Below are positions 1 through 5,215 of a stretch of DNA of 9,167 nt, one piece after another. The notes beneath the pieces were generated by a model. The model worked only from the letters and a program-made list of their open reading frames with translations, was not told where the DNA came from and did no database searches. The stretch spans positions 1 to 9,167 of the forward strand of contig JAJXWC010000086.1 of the NCBI GenBank assembly GCA_021781855.1. Direction: 5' to 3'. Both the position numbers and the translations under genes were made by a program. The DNA comes from Bacillota bacterium (GTDB taxonomy: Bacteria > Bacillota > Bacilli > Lactobacillales > Streptococcaceae). How positions within the stretch are numbered: position 1 is the first letter of the stretch; each line of letters begins with the position of its first letter.

Positions 1-1
1 A

Positions 2-121
2 ACAACACCAGAAAATATTTCCCGCAAATTCAAAATACTTGAAGAGAAAAAGCTCATTGAACGGCAAGGAAAAATAGTAAAAATTCTTAATATTGAAGAA
101 CTTGAAGATAATTATGCATAG
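2..121 (+). CDS. Crp/Fnr-family transcriptional regulator, C-terminal fragment
   Basis: The window opens inside a gene. The frame starting at base 2 gives 39 residues and ends in TAG at 119-121. They begin TTPENISRKFKILEEKKLIE and finish ILNIEELEDNYA. This matches the end of the winged helix-turn-helix of Crp/Fnr proteins, where a recognition helix of the type T-P-E-x-(I/L)-S-R-x-(F/L)-K-x-L is followed by a Lys/Ile-rich wing and a final 'I-x-N-x-x-x-L' strand. The cyclic-nucleotide-like sensory domain lies outside the window, so the signal sensed is unknown. In lactococci this family includes the FlpA/FlpB redox-responsive regulators, but the fragment is too short to assign. A terminator follows directly. 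Confidence 0.72.
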   Translation, partial: TTPENISRKFKILEEKKLIERQGKIVKILNIEELEDNYA

Positions 122-150
122 AACCCTGCTCAAAAAGCAGAGTTCTTTTA
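121..150 (+). terminator. Rho-independent terminator after the Crp/Fnr-type gene
   Basis: A 10-bp stem (121-130 with 136-145, one C-A mismatch) and a 5-nt loop are followed by TTTT at 146-149. The stem begins on the last base of the stop codon, so it closes the upstream transcription unit. Confidence 0.8.
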
Positions 151-200
151 AATTTTCAATAGCAAAATAAAAAAACAAAAAAGCCGTTAATAAAATATTC

Positions 201-209
201 TGTTAAAAT
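201..209 (+). promoter_or_regulatory. Possible extended -10 promoter of the MetE-like gene
   Basis: TGTTAAAAT fits an extended -10 (TG-N-TAAAAT). No good -35 box is found 16-18 bp upstream. It is the best promoter candidate between the terminator ending at 150 and the gene at 277, and it predicts a leader of about 60 nt. No methionine regulator box or SAM riboswitch is recognisable in the leader. Confidence 0.35.
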
Positions 210-276
210 AGAACTTATATAGAAGAAAAGAAAGGAATATCGCTGCTCCTAACAGCAACGATTATCAGAAAAAAAT

Positions 277-1368
277 ATGACACACTATCATTTTGACCAT
301 GTTGGTTCTTATCTCCGCCCAGCTTCCTTGAAAGAAGCACGCACATCTTATAATGAAGAAAAGATTAGCGCTGAAGAGCTCAAAAAAATCCAGCAAACTG
401 AAATCAAAAAACTCGTTGCGAAAGAAGCAGAAGTTGGACTAAAGGCAGTGACTGACGGAGAATTCAATCGTTCATGGTGGCATTTAGACTTCCTCTGGGG
501 CCTAAATGGTGTCGGAACCTATGACCAACATGATAGTTACAAATTTCACGGTGAAAAGACACGGTCAACGAATATTGAATTAATTGACAAAATCGCCTTT
601 AACCCCGAGCATCCATTTTTTGCAGATTTTGAATTTTTAAAATCAATTCTTCCTGAAAATGTTGAGCCAAAAGTGACCATTCCATCGCCCACTATGTTTT
701 TCCGTGACGGACGTTCTGACCGCTGGCAAGAATATTACGCAACATGGACTGACTTTCTTAATGACTTGGCGCTTGCCTATCACGAAACATTACAACATTT
801 TTACAACCTTGGCGCACGATATATCCAGCTTGACGATACTACTTGGGCATTTCTCATCGCCAAATTGACACTTAAAGAAGAGGTTGAAAAGCATACAAAA
901 TCTGCTGAAGATGCTGTTTATGTCATCAACAAAGCCCTTGACGGACTTCCAGAAGATTTACGTATTTCGACTCACATCTGTCGTGGAAATTTCAAATCTA
1001 CCTATCTTTTTGAAGGTTCATACGCTCCTGTTGCCAAATATCTCGGTCAGCTCAATTATGATACTTTCTTTTTGGAATATGACGATGCTCGCAGTGGCGA
1101 TTTTGCCCCACTTAGTGAAATTTGGAATAATCGCAAAAATGTCCTCATCGTTCTCGGAGTGTTCACCTCAAAGCATCCAGAACTAGAAGAAGAAAGTGAA
1201 ATTCGTGCTCGTCTCGACGAGGCCGTAAAATTAATACCACTCGAAAACCTTGCACTATCTACTCAATGTGGTTTCGCCTCAACTGAGGAAGGAAATCAAC
1301 TCACAGAAGACGAGCAATGGGCAAAACTCAAACATATTGAGACAATCGCCAATAAAATCTGGTCATAA
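277..1368 (+). CDS. MetE C-terminal-like zinc methyltransferase (YxjG/YxjH family)
   Basis: This 363-residue protein belongs to the cobalamin-independent methionine synthase superfamily. It consists of the catalytic (C-terminal) barrel only, as in B. subtilis YxjG/YxjH, and not the ~750-residue two-domain MetE. The N-terminus carries the family signature FDHVGSYLRP (6-15) and DGEFNR (60-65). The zinc ligands expected of MetE are all present: H233 and C235 (THICRGN), E267 (FFLEYDD) and C331 (STQCGF). Family members transfer a methyl group to homocysteine or a related thiol in the cytoplasm; the methyl donor of the stand-alone forms is not well defined, so methionine synthesis or salvage is inferred. 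The ATG at 277 is chosen because the family motif starts at residue 6 and an in-frame TAA at 250-252 blocks any earlier start. There is no ribosome binding site at normal distance: the nearest AAAGGA (231-236) lies 40 nt upstream. The gene stands alone between two terminators. Confidence 0.88.
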   Translation: MTHYHFDHVGSYLRPASLKEARTSYNEEKISAEELKKIQQTEIKKLVAKEAEVGLKAVTDGEFNRSWWHLDFLWGLNGVGTYDQHDSYKFHGEKTRSTNIELIDKIAFNPEHPFFADFEFLKSILPENVEPKVTIPSPTMFFRDGRSDRWQEYYATWTDFLNDLALAYHETLQHFYNLGARYIQLDDTTWAFLIAKLTLKEEVEKHTKSAEDAVYVINKALDGLPEDLRISTHICRGNFKSTYLFEGSYAPVAKYLGQLNYDTFFLEYDDARSGDFAPLSEIWNNRKNVLIVLGVFTSKHPELEEESEIRARLDEAVKLIPLENLALSTQCGFASTEEGNQLTEDEQWAKLKHIETIANKIWS

Positions 1369-1394
1369 AATTAGATGCCTCTCAGTTACATCCC

Positions 1395-1446
1395 CTATAA
1401 AATAAATCGGCAAAGCGAGCACTCGCTTTGCCGATTTATTTTATAG
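1395..1446. terminator. Bidirectional terminator, perfect 24-bp stem
   Basis: Bases 1395-1418 pair perfectly with 1423-1446 around a GCAC loop. The base half of the stem is A-rich on the left and T-rich on the right, and the apex is GC-rich (CGGCAAAGCGA). It therefore has terminator geometry on both strands. It ends the MetE-like gene on the plus strand and could stop minus-strand transcripts from the regulator gene at 1866-2582, which has no clear terminator nearer by. Confidence 0.85.
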
Positions 1447-1865
1447 ATAAAGACTTTAAATCAGATTGAAATCTGGAGATATAGAAAAGATAAAAAATAA
1501 ATTAATTTTGAAGCTGATAAAATACAAAAAATATGATAAGATAAGTAAAGCAGTATTTATAATACGAATTTCTAATAACTTTAAAAACATCAAAGAAAGG
1601 CTTCCTCTCTATCTAATATAGATAGGAGGGCATAACGGTCTTTGACTTGTGGAGTTTATGGAAAACCTTGGATAATCTTTTTAAGTTTAGAGTGAGAAAA
1701 GCGTTAAAAAATTCAAGCAACATTAGTTGGCTTTAAAGATTGCATAAGTTAAAATTAAAAAGAATTATGAAATATCAAAAACGAGTGTTTAATTAATGTG
1801 TGTACAGTAGCTTTAGCAATTTGGATTCAATCTAAATATGATGTTTTAAAAAAATACAAAATTAT
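1447..1865. other. Gene-free AT-rich stretch with promoter-like and structured elements
   Basis: About 420 bases without a supported gene on either strand. Two promoter-like motifs read rightward: TTGAAG (1508-1513), 18 bp, TATGAT (1532-1537); and a perfect TATAAT at 1558-1563 with a poor -35. They precede the folded element at 1591-1644, which is listed separately. The longest rightward reading frame after it (TTG 1646 to TAA near 1735) encodes about 30 unremarkable residues and has no start at a proper distance from a ribosome binding site. The rest could be a small RNA locus or the decayed remains of a gene. Confidence 0.5.
1591..1644 (+). other. Structured element with buried Shine-Dalgarno
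   Basis: An outer helix CAAAGA (1591-1596)/TCTTTG (1639-1644) encloses a long inner hairpin. CTATCTA (1609-1615) pairs with TAGATAG (1619-1625), and CCTC (1604-1607) pairs with GAGG (1626-1629) after a one-base bulge; G1600-C1601 can pair with G1630-C1631. A strong AGGAGG (1624-1629) lies in the 3' arm and would be masked, yet no ATG, GTG or TTG lies 4-12 nt after it. It matches no riboswitch or RNA class I recognise. No terminator follows closely. RNA nature is inferred from pairing only. Confidence 0.4.
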
Positions 1866-2582
1866 CTATTCATTTTCTGAAATTTGCAAAGAGGCACGAA
1901 AAATCCCAACAATTTGGCTTTTAACAAAATGATGAATTGAAGCATCATAGAATTTGTTAAAATCGGGATTTTCTTGCCCAATATGGAAAATACGTTTGTC
2001 CGCTGTAATTACGCGTGCATAGGGGCGTCCGTCAAGCAAATAGCCAGGTGTAGTATTATGACTTTCGCCTTCTATTTCTTGCTCAAACTTGATAAAAATC
2101 AAATCATGATTTTGGATTTCGGGAGAAAAATCTGCTCCGCAAAGCTCTACTACGCGGTCAAATTCGTCAGGAATAAATTCAGTAGGAATTTCGTATTGTT
2201 TATTCGGTAACTCTTGCTGCCAGACGTCATTACCCTTGTACACAAAAGTAGAAACACCGACACAGACATTACCCGTCTCTGTTATACGTTGTGTGTCTAG
2301 TTCTTGTTGAATAAGATTTAAGATGAAAGTCTTGCGCTCAGGAGTTAGTTTGCTAAATAAAAGTTGAATTTTTTTCAGGTCTCTATCAACCGATTTGCCT
2401 AATAAAAACTCTGGTGAGACATTAAAATAATCAGCAATTTCTGAAAGACGTTTAGCACTCGGTTTTACACCATTGCGATAATTAGAAAATGCATTACGTG
2501 GGTATCCGAGCTCGCGCTCAATCTGGTTAAATGATTTATGAGATTCAGTTACGAGGGTTTTTAATCGGTCATAAAAAGTCAC
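1866..2582 (-). CDS. XRE-family regulator with degenerate LexA/S24-like C-terminal domain
   Basis: The protein has 238 residues. Residues 4-62 form an XRE helix-turn-helix (QIERELGYPRNAFSNYRNG, then LSEIADYFNVSPEFLLG). Residues ~105-232 follow the S24/LexA fold, with a CGADFSPEIQNHDLIFI stretch where LexA-type repressors have G-D-S-M-x-P-x-I-x-D-G-D, then YARVI and IGQENPDF where they have VKRL and xENPxY. The catalytic serine position is D151 and the lysine position is R190, and no Ala-Gly cleavage site is seen near residue 110. RecA-stimulated self-cleavage is therefore not expected. The domain may still dimerise or bind a ligand or antirepressor. The start is GTG at 2582-2580, supported by AGGAG (2592-2588) with a 5-nt spacer. 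It is divergent from the next gene and probably autoregulates through the shared control region. It resembles phage-type and HdiR-type repressors in layout only. Confidence 0.8.
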   Translation of the reverse strand: MTFYDRLKTLVTESHKSFNQIERELGYPRNAFSNYRNGVKPSAKRLSEIADYFNVSPEFLLGKSVDRDLKKIQLLFSKLTPERKTFILNLIQQELDTQRITETGNVCVGVSTFVYKGNDVWQQELPNKQYEIPTEFIPDEFDRVVELCGADFSPEIQNHDLIFIKFEQEIEGESHNTTPGYLLDGRPYARVITADKRIFHIGQENPDFNKFYDASIHHFVKSQIVGIFRASLQISENE

Positions 2583-2707
2583 AGCTTCTCCTAGATAAAA
2601 AACGATTAGTGGAATGTATTTTTTATAATGTATAAAAGATACTGTAAAGACACAACCGTACTTTTATAGCTCTTTTGTAATATATATTATGAAAAATTAC
2701 CAGATAC

Positions 2708-2741
2708 ATTATAGCACAGTATGGGCGGTAAAGGTACCCCC
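2708..2741 (-). promoter_or_regulatory. Minus-strand promoter with overlapping operator-like dyad
   Basis: On the minus strand TGCTATAAT (-10 at 2713-2708) is an extended -10 pointing toward the regulator gene at 2582. Just upstream, at its -35 position, GGCGGTA (2724-2730) and TACCCCC (2735-2741) form an imperfect dyad (6 of 7 pairs, 4-bp centre). This GC-rich patch stands out in very AT-rich DNA and has the layout of a repressor operator. A second, closer promoter is possible from TTTACA/TATAAA-like motifs around 2620-2650. Binding by either neighbouring regulator is inferred. Confidence 0.45.
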
Positions 2742-2796
2742 GAATAATGATATGAGTAGGTGTTTTATGTTTTAGACTGAAATCATCTATTTGTAT

Positions 2797-2832
2797 ATGC
2801 TAAATAATAGGTTTCATGCTAAAAAGTATAAA
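2797..2832 (+). promoter_or_regulatory. Direct repeats and weak promoter upstream of the two-HTH gene
   Basis: ATGCTAAA occurs twice on the plus strand, at 2797-2804 and 2816-2823 (19-bp spacing, nearly two helical turns), directly before a -10-like TATAAA at 2827-2832. No good -35 is present, as expected for a promoter that needs an activator. The repeats are candidate binding sites for one of the two flanking XRE proteins. Confidence 0.35.
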
Positions 2833-2870
2833 AAGATTAAGTTTAACTAAATACGGAAAGGAATGAGTAA

Positions 2871-3455
2871 ATGGAAAAAAAGGCAAATATGGAATTGGAT
2901 AATACACGATTGAAAGCTGTTATTATCTTAGTTAAACAAATCTTGAAAGAGCGCCGAATTTCTCAGGTTGTTCTCGCCGAAAAACTAAAAATCCAGACGA
3001 TTAAGCTTTCCGACCAACTTTTTTTCAGAACACGCCCAGATGAATTCTTATTACAAAGAATTTTAGATGTTCTTGAAATTGAATTGGATATCAAAGATAA
3101 AGATAAACTCTCGGAATATTTGGATAAATATGGTTATAGTTATGCAGGTATTTCTGATGGAAATCTCAAACAATTACCAAAAACAGCAATTCGTGAGAAT
3201 ACGATTGAGCCTTTTTATTGGAAATTTGACCCGTCAAGAATGGTCGGAAGAAATATAAAAGAGGTGAGAACACGCTTGAATTTATCTCAAGAAGAATTTG
3301 CAACTCAGATTGACCCTTATTTGACGGCTGCTGTTTTGGAGACTTGGGAAAGCGGTGAATATTTGCCTAATCTGACCCACTGTATAAGAATTGCTAAATT
3401 AGGCGGTGTGTCATTGGACTGGCTGTTTACTGGAGAAGAGTATCAGGCGGTTTAA
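2871..3455 (+). CDS. Putative regulator with two helix-turn-helix domains
   Basis: This 194-residue protein is of no named family that I recognise. The C-terminal half (124-188) is a clear XRE/HTH_3 domain: GRNIKEVRTRLNLSQEEFA, then WESGEYLPNL and LDWLFTGEE. The N-terminal half (12-72) has the same helical rhythm (LKAVIILVKQILKERRISQ, LAEKLKIQ, LLQRILDVLEIEL) and reads as a second, diverged HTH domain. A charged linker of about 50 residues joins them. No signal peptide or membrane segment is seen. The ATG at 2871 follows AAAGGA (2857-2862) by 8 nt; an ATG at 2863 is out of frame and touches the ribosome binding site. The divergent position beside another XRE gene suggests the pair control each other or a common target. 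Function is inferred from the domains only. Confidence 0.75.
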   Translation: MEKKANMELDNTRLKAVIILVKQILKERRISQVVLAEKLKIQTIKLSDQLFFRTRPDEFLLQRILDVLEIELDIKDKDKLSEYLDKYGYSYAGISDGNLKQLPKTAIRENTIEPFYWKFDPSRMVGRNIKEVRTRLNLSQEEFATQIDPYLTAAVLETWESGEYLPNLTHCIRIAKLGGVSLDWLFTGEEYQAV

Positions 3456-3491
3456 GATTTTGGTAATGTGCTAATGTTTAGAATTTCACTG

Positions 3492-3538
3492 GTTGCTTCA
3501 TTATGAAAGAGGTAAGCAGAACTCTTATCTCAAGCAAC
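3492..3538 (+). other. Two-helix structured element downstream of the two-HTH gene
   Basis: GTTGCTT (3492-3498) pairs with AAGCAAC (3532-3538). Nested inside, GAGGTAAG (3509-3516) pairs with CTTATCTC (3524-3531) with one G-T pair and a 7-nt loop. The two helices abut on the 3' side (3531/3532) and could stack. No T-run follows, so this is not a standard terminator. It may be a 3' UTR structure or part of a small RNA. Confidence 0.35.
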
Positions 3539-3576
3539 ACAAAACGGAAAGACAGGATGCATTTGCTAGGTTAAAA

Positions 3577-3599
3577 ATATGATAAAATTTATCATATTT
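3577..3599. repeat. Target-site duplication, left copy
   Basis: These 23 bases recur exactly at 5136-5158, on the other side of the insertion sequence. The sequence is a palindrome, ATATGATAAA-A-TTTATCATAT, plus TT. A T/A coincidence at the IS ends means the true duplication is 21 or 23 bp. Confidence 0.85.
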
Positions 3600-5043
3600 C
3601 AGACTGCAGACAAACCTACCGAAATATCGGTAGGTTTTCTTGTCATTGAGGGGAGCTTTGCGATTTTTACTCTAAAAGTCCAAAATAAAAAGGGGGTTCC
3701 CTCCCTACTTTTCATCATTTTCGCTAATTTCTTCATGTTCAAGCACGCAAAAGTGAGCGCCAGCTTGGTCTGGAGCTTTTCTCGCCCGCTCTGGTTGGTA
3801 TAACGCAAGCCGTGAAATTCCTTGGAGCTACCAAAAATCCGCTCAATCGTTTCCTTGCGTTCCGCATAAATGGCGCTTGCGAAGCCCAAGCGTCTCAACT
3901 TCTCGAAAGCTTCCAAATCGCGCTCCCAAAGGTGCCGCTCAATCACTTTGACATGGTTTTGGCTTTGCGTACATTGTTCAAGTAAGGGACAATGTTCACA
4001 GATTTTCGGATGACTCTTGTACTGACGATAGCCCTCTTTTGTGGTTCTGGTATAGCCCAAAAGTTGTTGGTTCGGGCAAGTGTAAGTGTCAAATTCTTCA
4101 TCGTAGTGGTATTCATATTTTTTGAAAAAACCTTTCTTCGTCATCGGACGTTTGTAGGGAAAGACCGCCGTCAGTTGGGCTTTCATGAGTTCATGAGCAA
4201 TCGCAGGTGTCTTATAACCAGCATCCATGACCAACATTTCCAACTCATAGTGACTTTGAAGCACATCATAAATTGCCTTGAACGTGCGACTATCGTGTTC
4301 ATGGCCAGGGTGACTCGTGAATCCCAATACCCATCCATGCTCATCACAAGCGACTTGCGCACAATAGGCGAAGACTTGCTTGTGTTCGCCTTTATGATAC
4401 CAACCCGACTCTGGGTCCGAGGTGCTTATCTTCTTTTCCTTTGCTTCTGGCGCTTTTTCAAGACTTTTCAACGCCTTCCGCTCTTCGCGCACCCGTTCCT
4501 CTCTGATTTCTGCTTTGAGTTCTTCCACATAAAATAAATCGTCCTCTACCACTTGACCTGTGGTGTATTTGTGATTGTTGGCATGGACTTTGATGTGCGT
4601 CCCGTCAATGAAAACCTTCTTTGGATTCACTAAATCCGCTTTTATGGCTTGCCCTAAAATTCCATAGAAAATCTGCTCAAAAAGTGCTGTCCCTTTAAAA
4701 CGGCGTTCATAATTCTTCCCAAAGGTCGTGAAATTGGGATCGGGTCTTTCAAATCCAAGCCCAAAAACCAGCGATAAGCATTATTCACTTCGCAGTCTTT
4801 AACGGTTTGACGCATGGAGCGAATGCCGCACAAATACTGAATCAGAGGCAATTTGATGAGCAGCACAGGGTCAATCGCAGGACGCCCGTTTTCCTCGTCA
4901 TAGAGCGGCTCCACCAAGTCATAGATGAAATCGAAATCTACCGCTTCATCAATCTGGCGGAGCAGATGGTCTTCAGGCACAAGTTCCTCCATGAAATAGA
5001 AGCCTCCTTGTTCCCGATGATTTTTGTCCAATTTTCTGAGCAT
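3599..5043 (-). pseudogene. IS1182-family DDE transposase, frameshifted
   Basis: Translation starts at ATG 5043-5041 behind a strong GGAGG (5055-5051, 7-nt spacer). The N-terminal part includes RPAIDPVLLIKLPLIQYL and YRWFLGLDLKDPIP. Near 4733-4737 the frame breaks and this reading ends at a TAG around 4654. In the -1 frame the expected sequence resumes at once (NFTTFGKNYERRFKG, then FYGILGQ, then NPKKVFIDGTHIKVH) and runs to TGA at 3601-3599. A one-base loss between the P and N codons explains this. The DDE residues are intact in the second part: D at 4604-4606 (FIDGT), D at 4223-4225 (VMDAGY) and E at 3842-3844 (ETIERIFG). The zinc-like cysteines (TCPN, CEHC, QCT) are also present. No slippery heptamer is seen at the break, so mutation is more likely than programmed frameshifting. 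A GTG at 4630 could look like a start for the second part but is an internal valine. Confidence 0.87.
3612..3637. terminator. Terminator-like hairpin at the left end of the IS
   Basis: AAACCTACCGA (3612-3622) pairs perfectly with TCGGTAGGTTT (3627-3637) around AATA, followed by T and CTT on the plus strand. It could stop plus-strand transcripts entering the IS. On the minus strand it lies within the end of the transposase reading frame, where it may also end that transcript. T-tracts are short on both sides. Confidence 0.5.
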
Positions 5044-5075
5044 GAGAAGTCCTCCAAAGCTTTATTCTATCTACT

Positions 5076-5081
5076 ATTATA
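5076..5081 (-). promoter_or_regulatory. Transposase promoter, extended -10
   Basis: On the minus strand TGCTATAAT (-10 at 5081-5076) is an extended -10 about 33 bases before the transposase start codon. The -35 region is a T-run and weak. Confidence 0.6.
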
Positions 5082-5097
5082 GCACTTTTGAGGATAG

Positions 5098-5128
5098 AAA
5101 AAAGACAAAATCACGGGGACTTTGTCTT
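5098..5128 (-). terminator. Terminator guarding the right end of the IS
   Basis: On the minus strand AAGACAAA (5128-5121) pairs with TTTGTCTT (5109-5102) across an 11-nt loop, followed by a T-run to 5098. It lies between the right inverted repeat and the transposase promoter, so it would stop outside minus-strand transcripts before they reach the transposase. Confidence 0.55.
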
Positions 5129-5135
5129 CAGTCTG

Positions 5136-5158
5136 ATATGATAAAATTTATCATATTT
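5136..5158. repeat. Target-site duplication, right copy
   Basis: This is identical to 3577-3599. Joined across the removed IS, the flanks give a 29-bp perfect palindrome (14-bp arms, 1-bp centre). The right copy abuts the -35 region of the promoter at 5175-5183, so the duplication kept the original sequence next to that promoter. Confidence 0.85.
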
Positions 5159-5174
5159 TTTTATTTGCCGATTT

Positions 5175-5183
5175 TGATATAAT
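5175..5183 (+). promoter_or_regulatory. Extended -10 promoter of the hydrolase-tadA operon
   Basis: TGATATAAT (TG at 5175-5176, -10 at 5178-5183) lies just outside the IS. The -35 position (5155-5160) is a T-run overlapping the end of the palindromic repeat. The predicted transcript starts near 5190, so the leader is only about 25 nt. Confidence 0.65.
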
Positions 5184-5215
5184 AGAGGAAATGAAATTAG
5201 AAAGTGAGAAAAGGA

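Larger units (their letters stand above)
3600..5135 (-). mobile_element. IS1182-family insertion sequence with frameshifted transposase
   Basis: The element is 1536 bp. Its terminal inverted repeats begin CAGACTGCAGACAAA (3600-3614) and, on the other strand, CAGACTGAAGACAAA (5135-5121): 14 of 15 identical, with scattered matches to about base 22. The single transposase gene runs leftward over most of its length, with IS1182-type features: a DDE catalytic core and a CP...CxxC...C cysteine cluster. Exact 21-23 bp direct repeats flank it. Insertion into palindromes with variable target duplications is, to my knowledge, a habit of this family. Hairpins near both ends resemble terminators that would shield the element from outside transcription. 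The good ends and intact duplication suggest fairly recent insertion, but the frameshift means it cannot now move on its own. Confidence 0.88.

Noticed and set aside
231..296. Leader peptide starting at CTG 243
   Set aside because: CTG is a very rare bacterial start; spacing to AAAGGA is good, but the coding claim is unsupported without conservation, so it is kept only as a note under the leader finding.
1447..3572. Prophage or integrative element remnant
   Set aside because: Apart from two XRE regulators there is no integrase, structural, replication or attachment-site evidence.
3599..3601. Transposase stop codon completed by target DNA
   Set aside because: The IS boundary is ambiguous by one base on each side (TCAG...CTGA also fits), so the stop may lie wholly within the element.
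3992..4537. A 181-residue frame on the plus strand
   Set aside because: It is antisense to the transposase, whose sequence is clearly conserved, and has no ribosome binding site or recognisable domain.
4725..4745. Programmed -1 frameshifting in the transposase
   Set aside because: No X-XXY-YYZ slippery heptamer or following stem is visible; the local minus-strand sequence is CCCAATTTC, which does not fit the frame.
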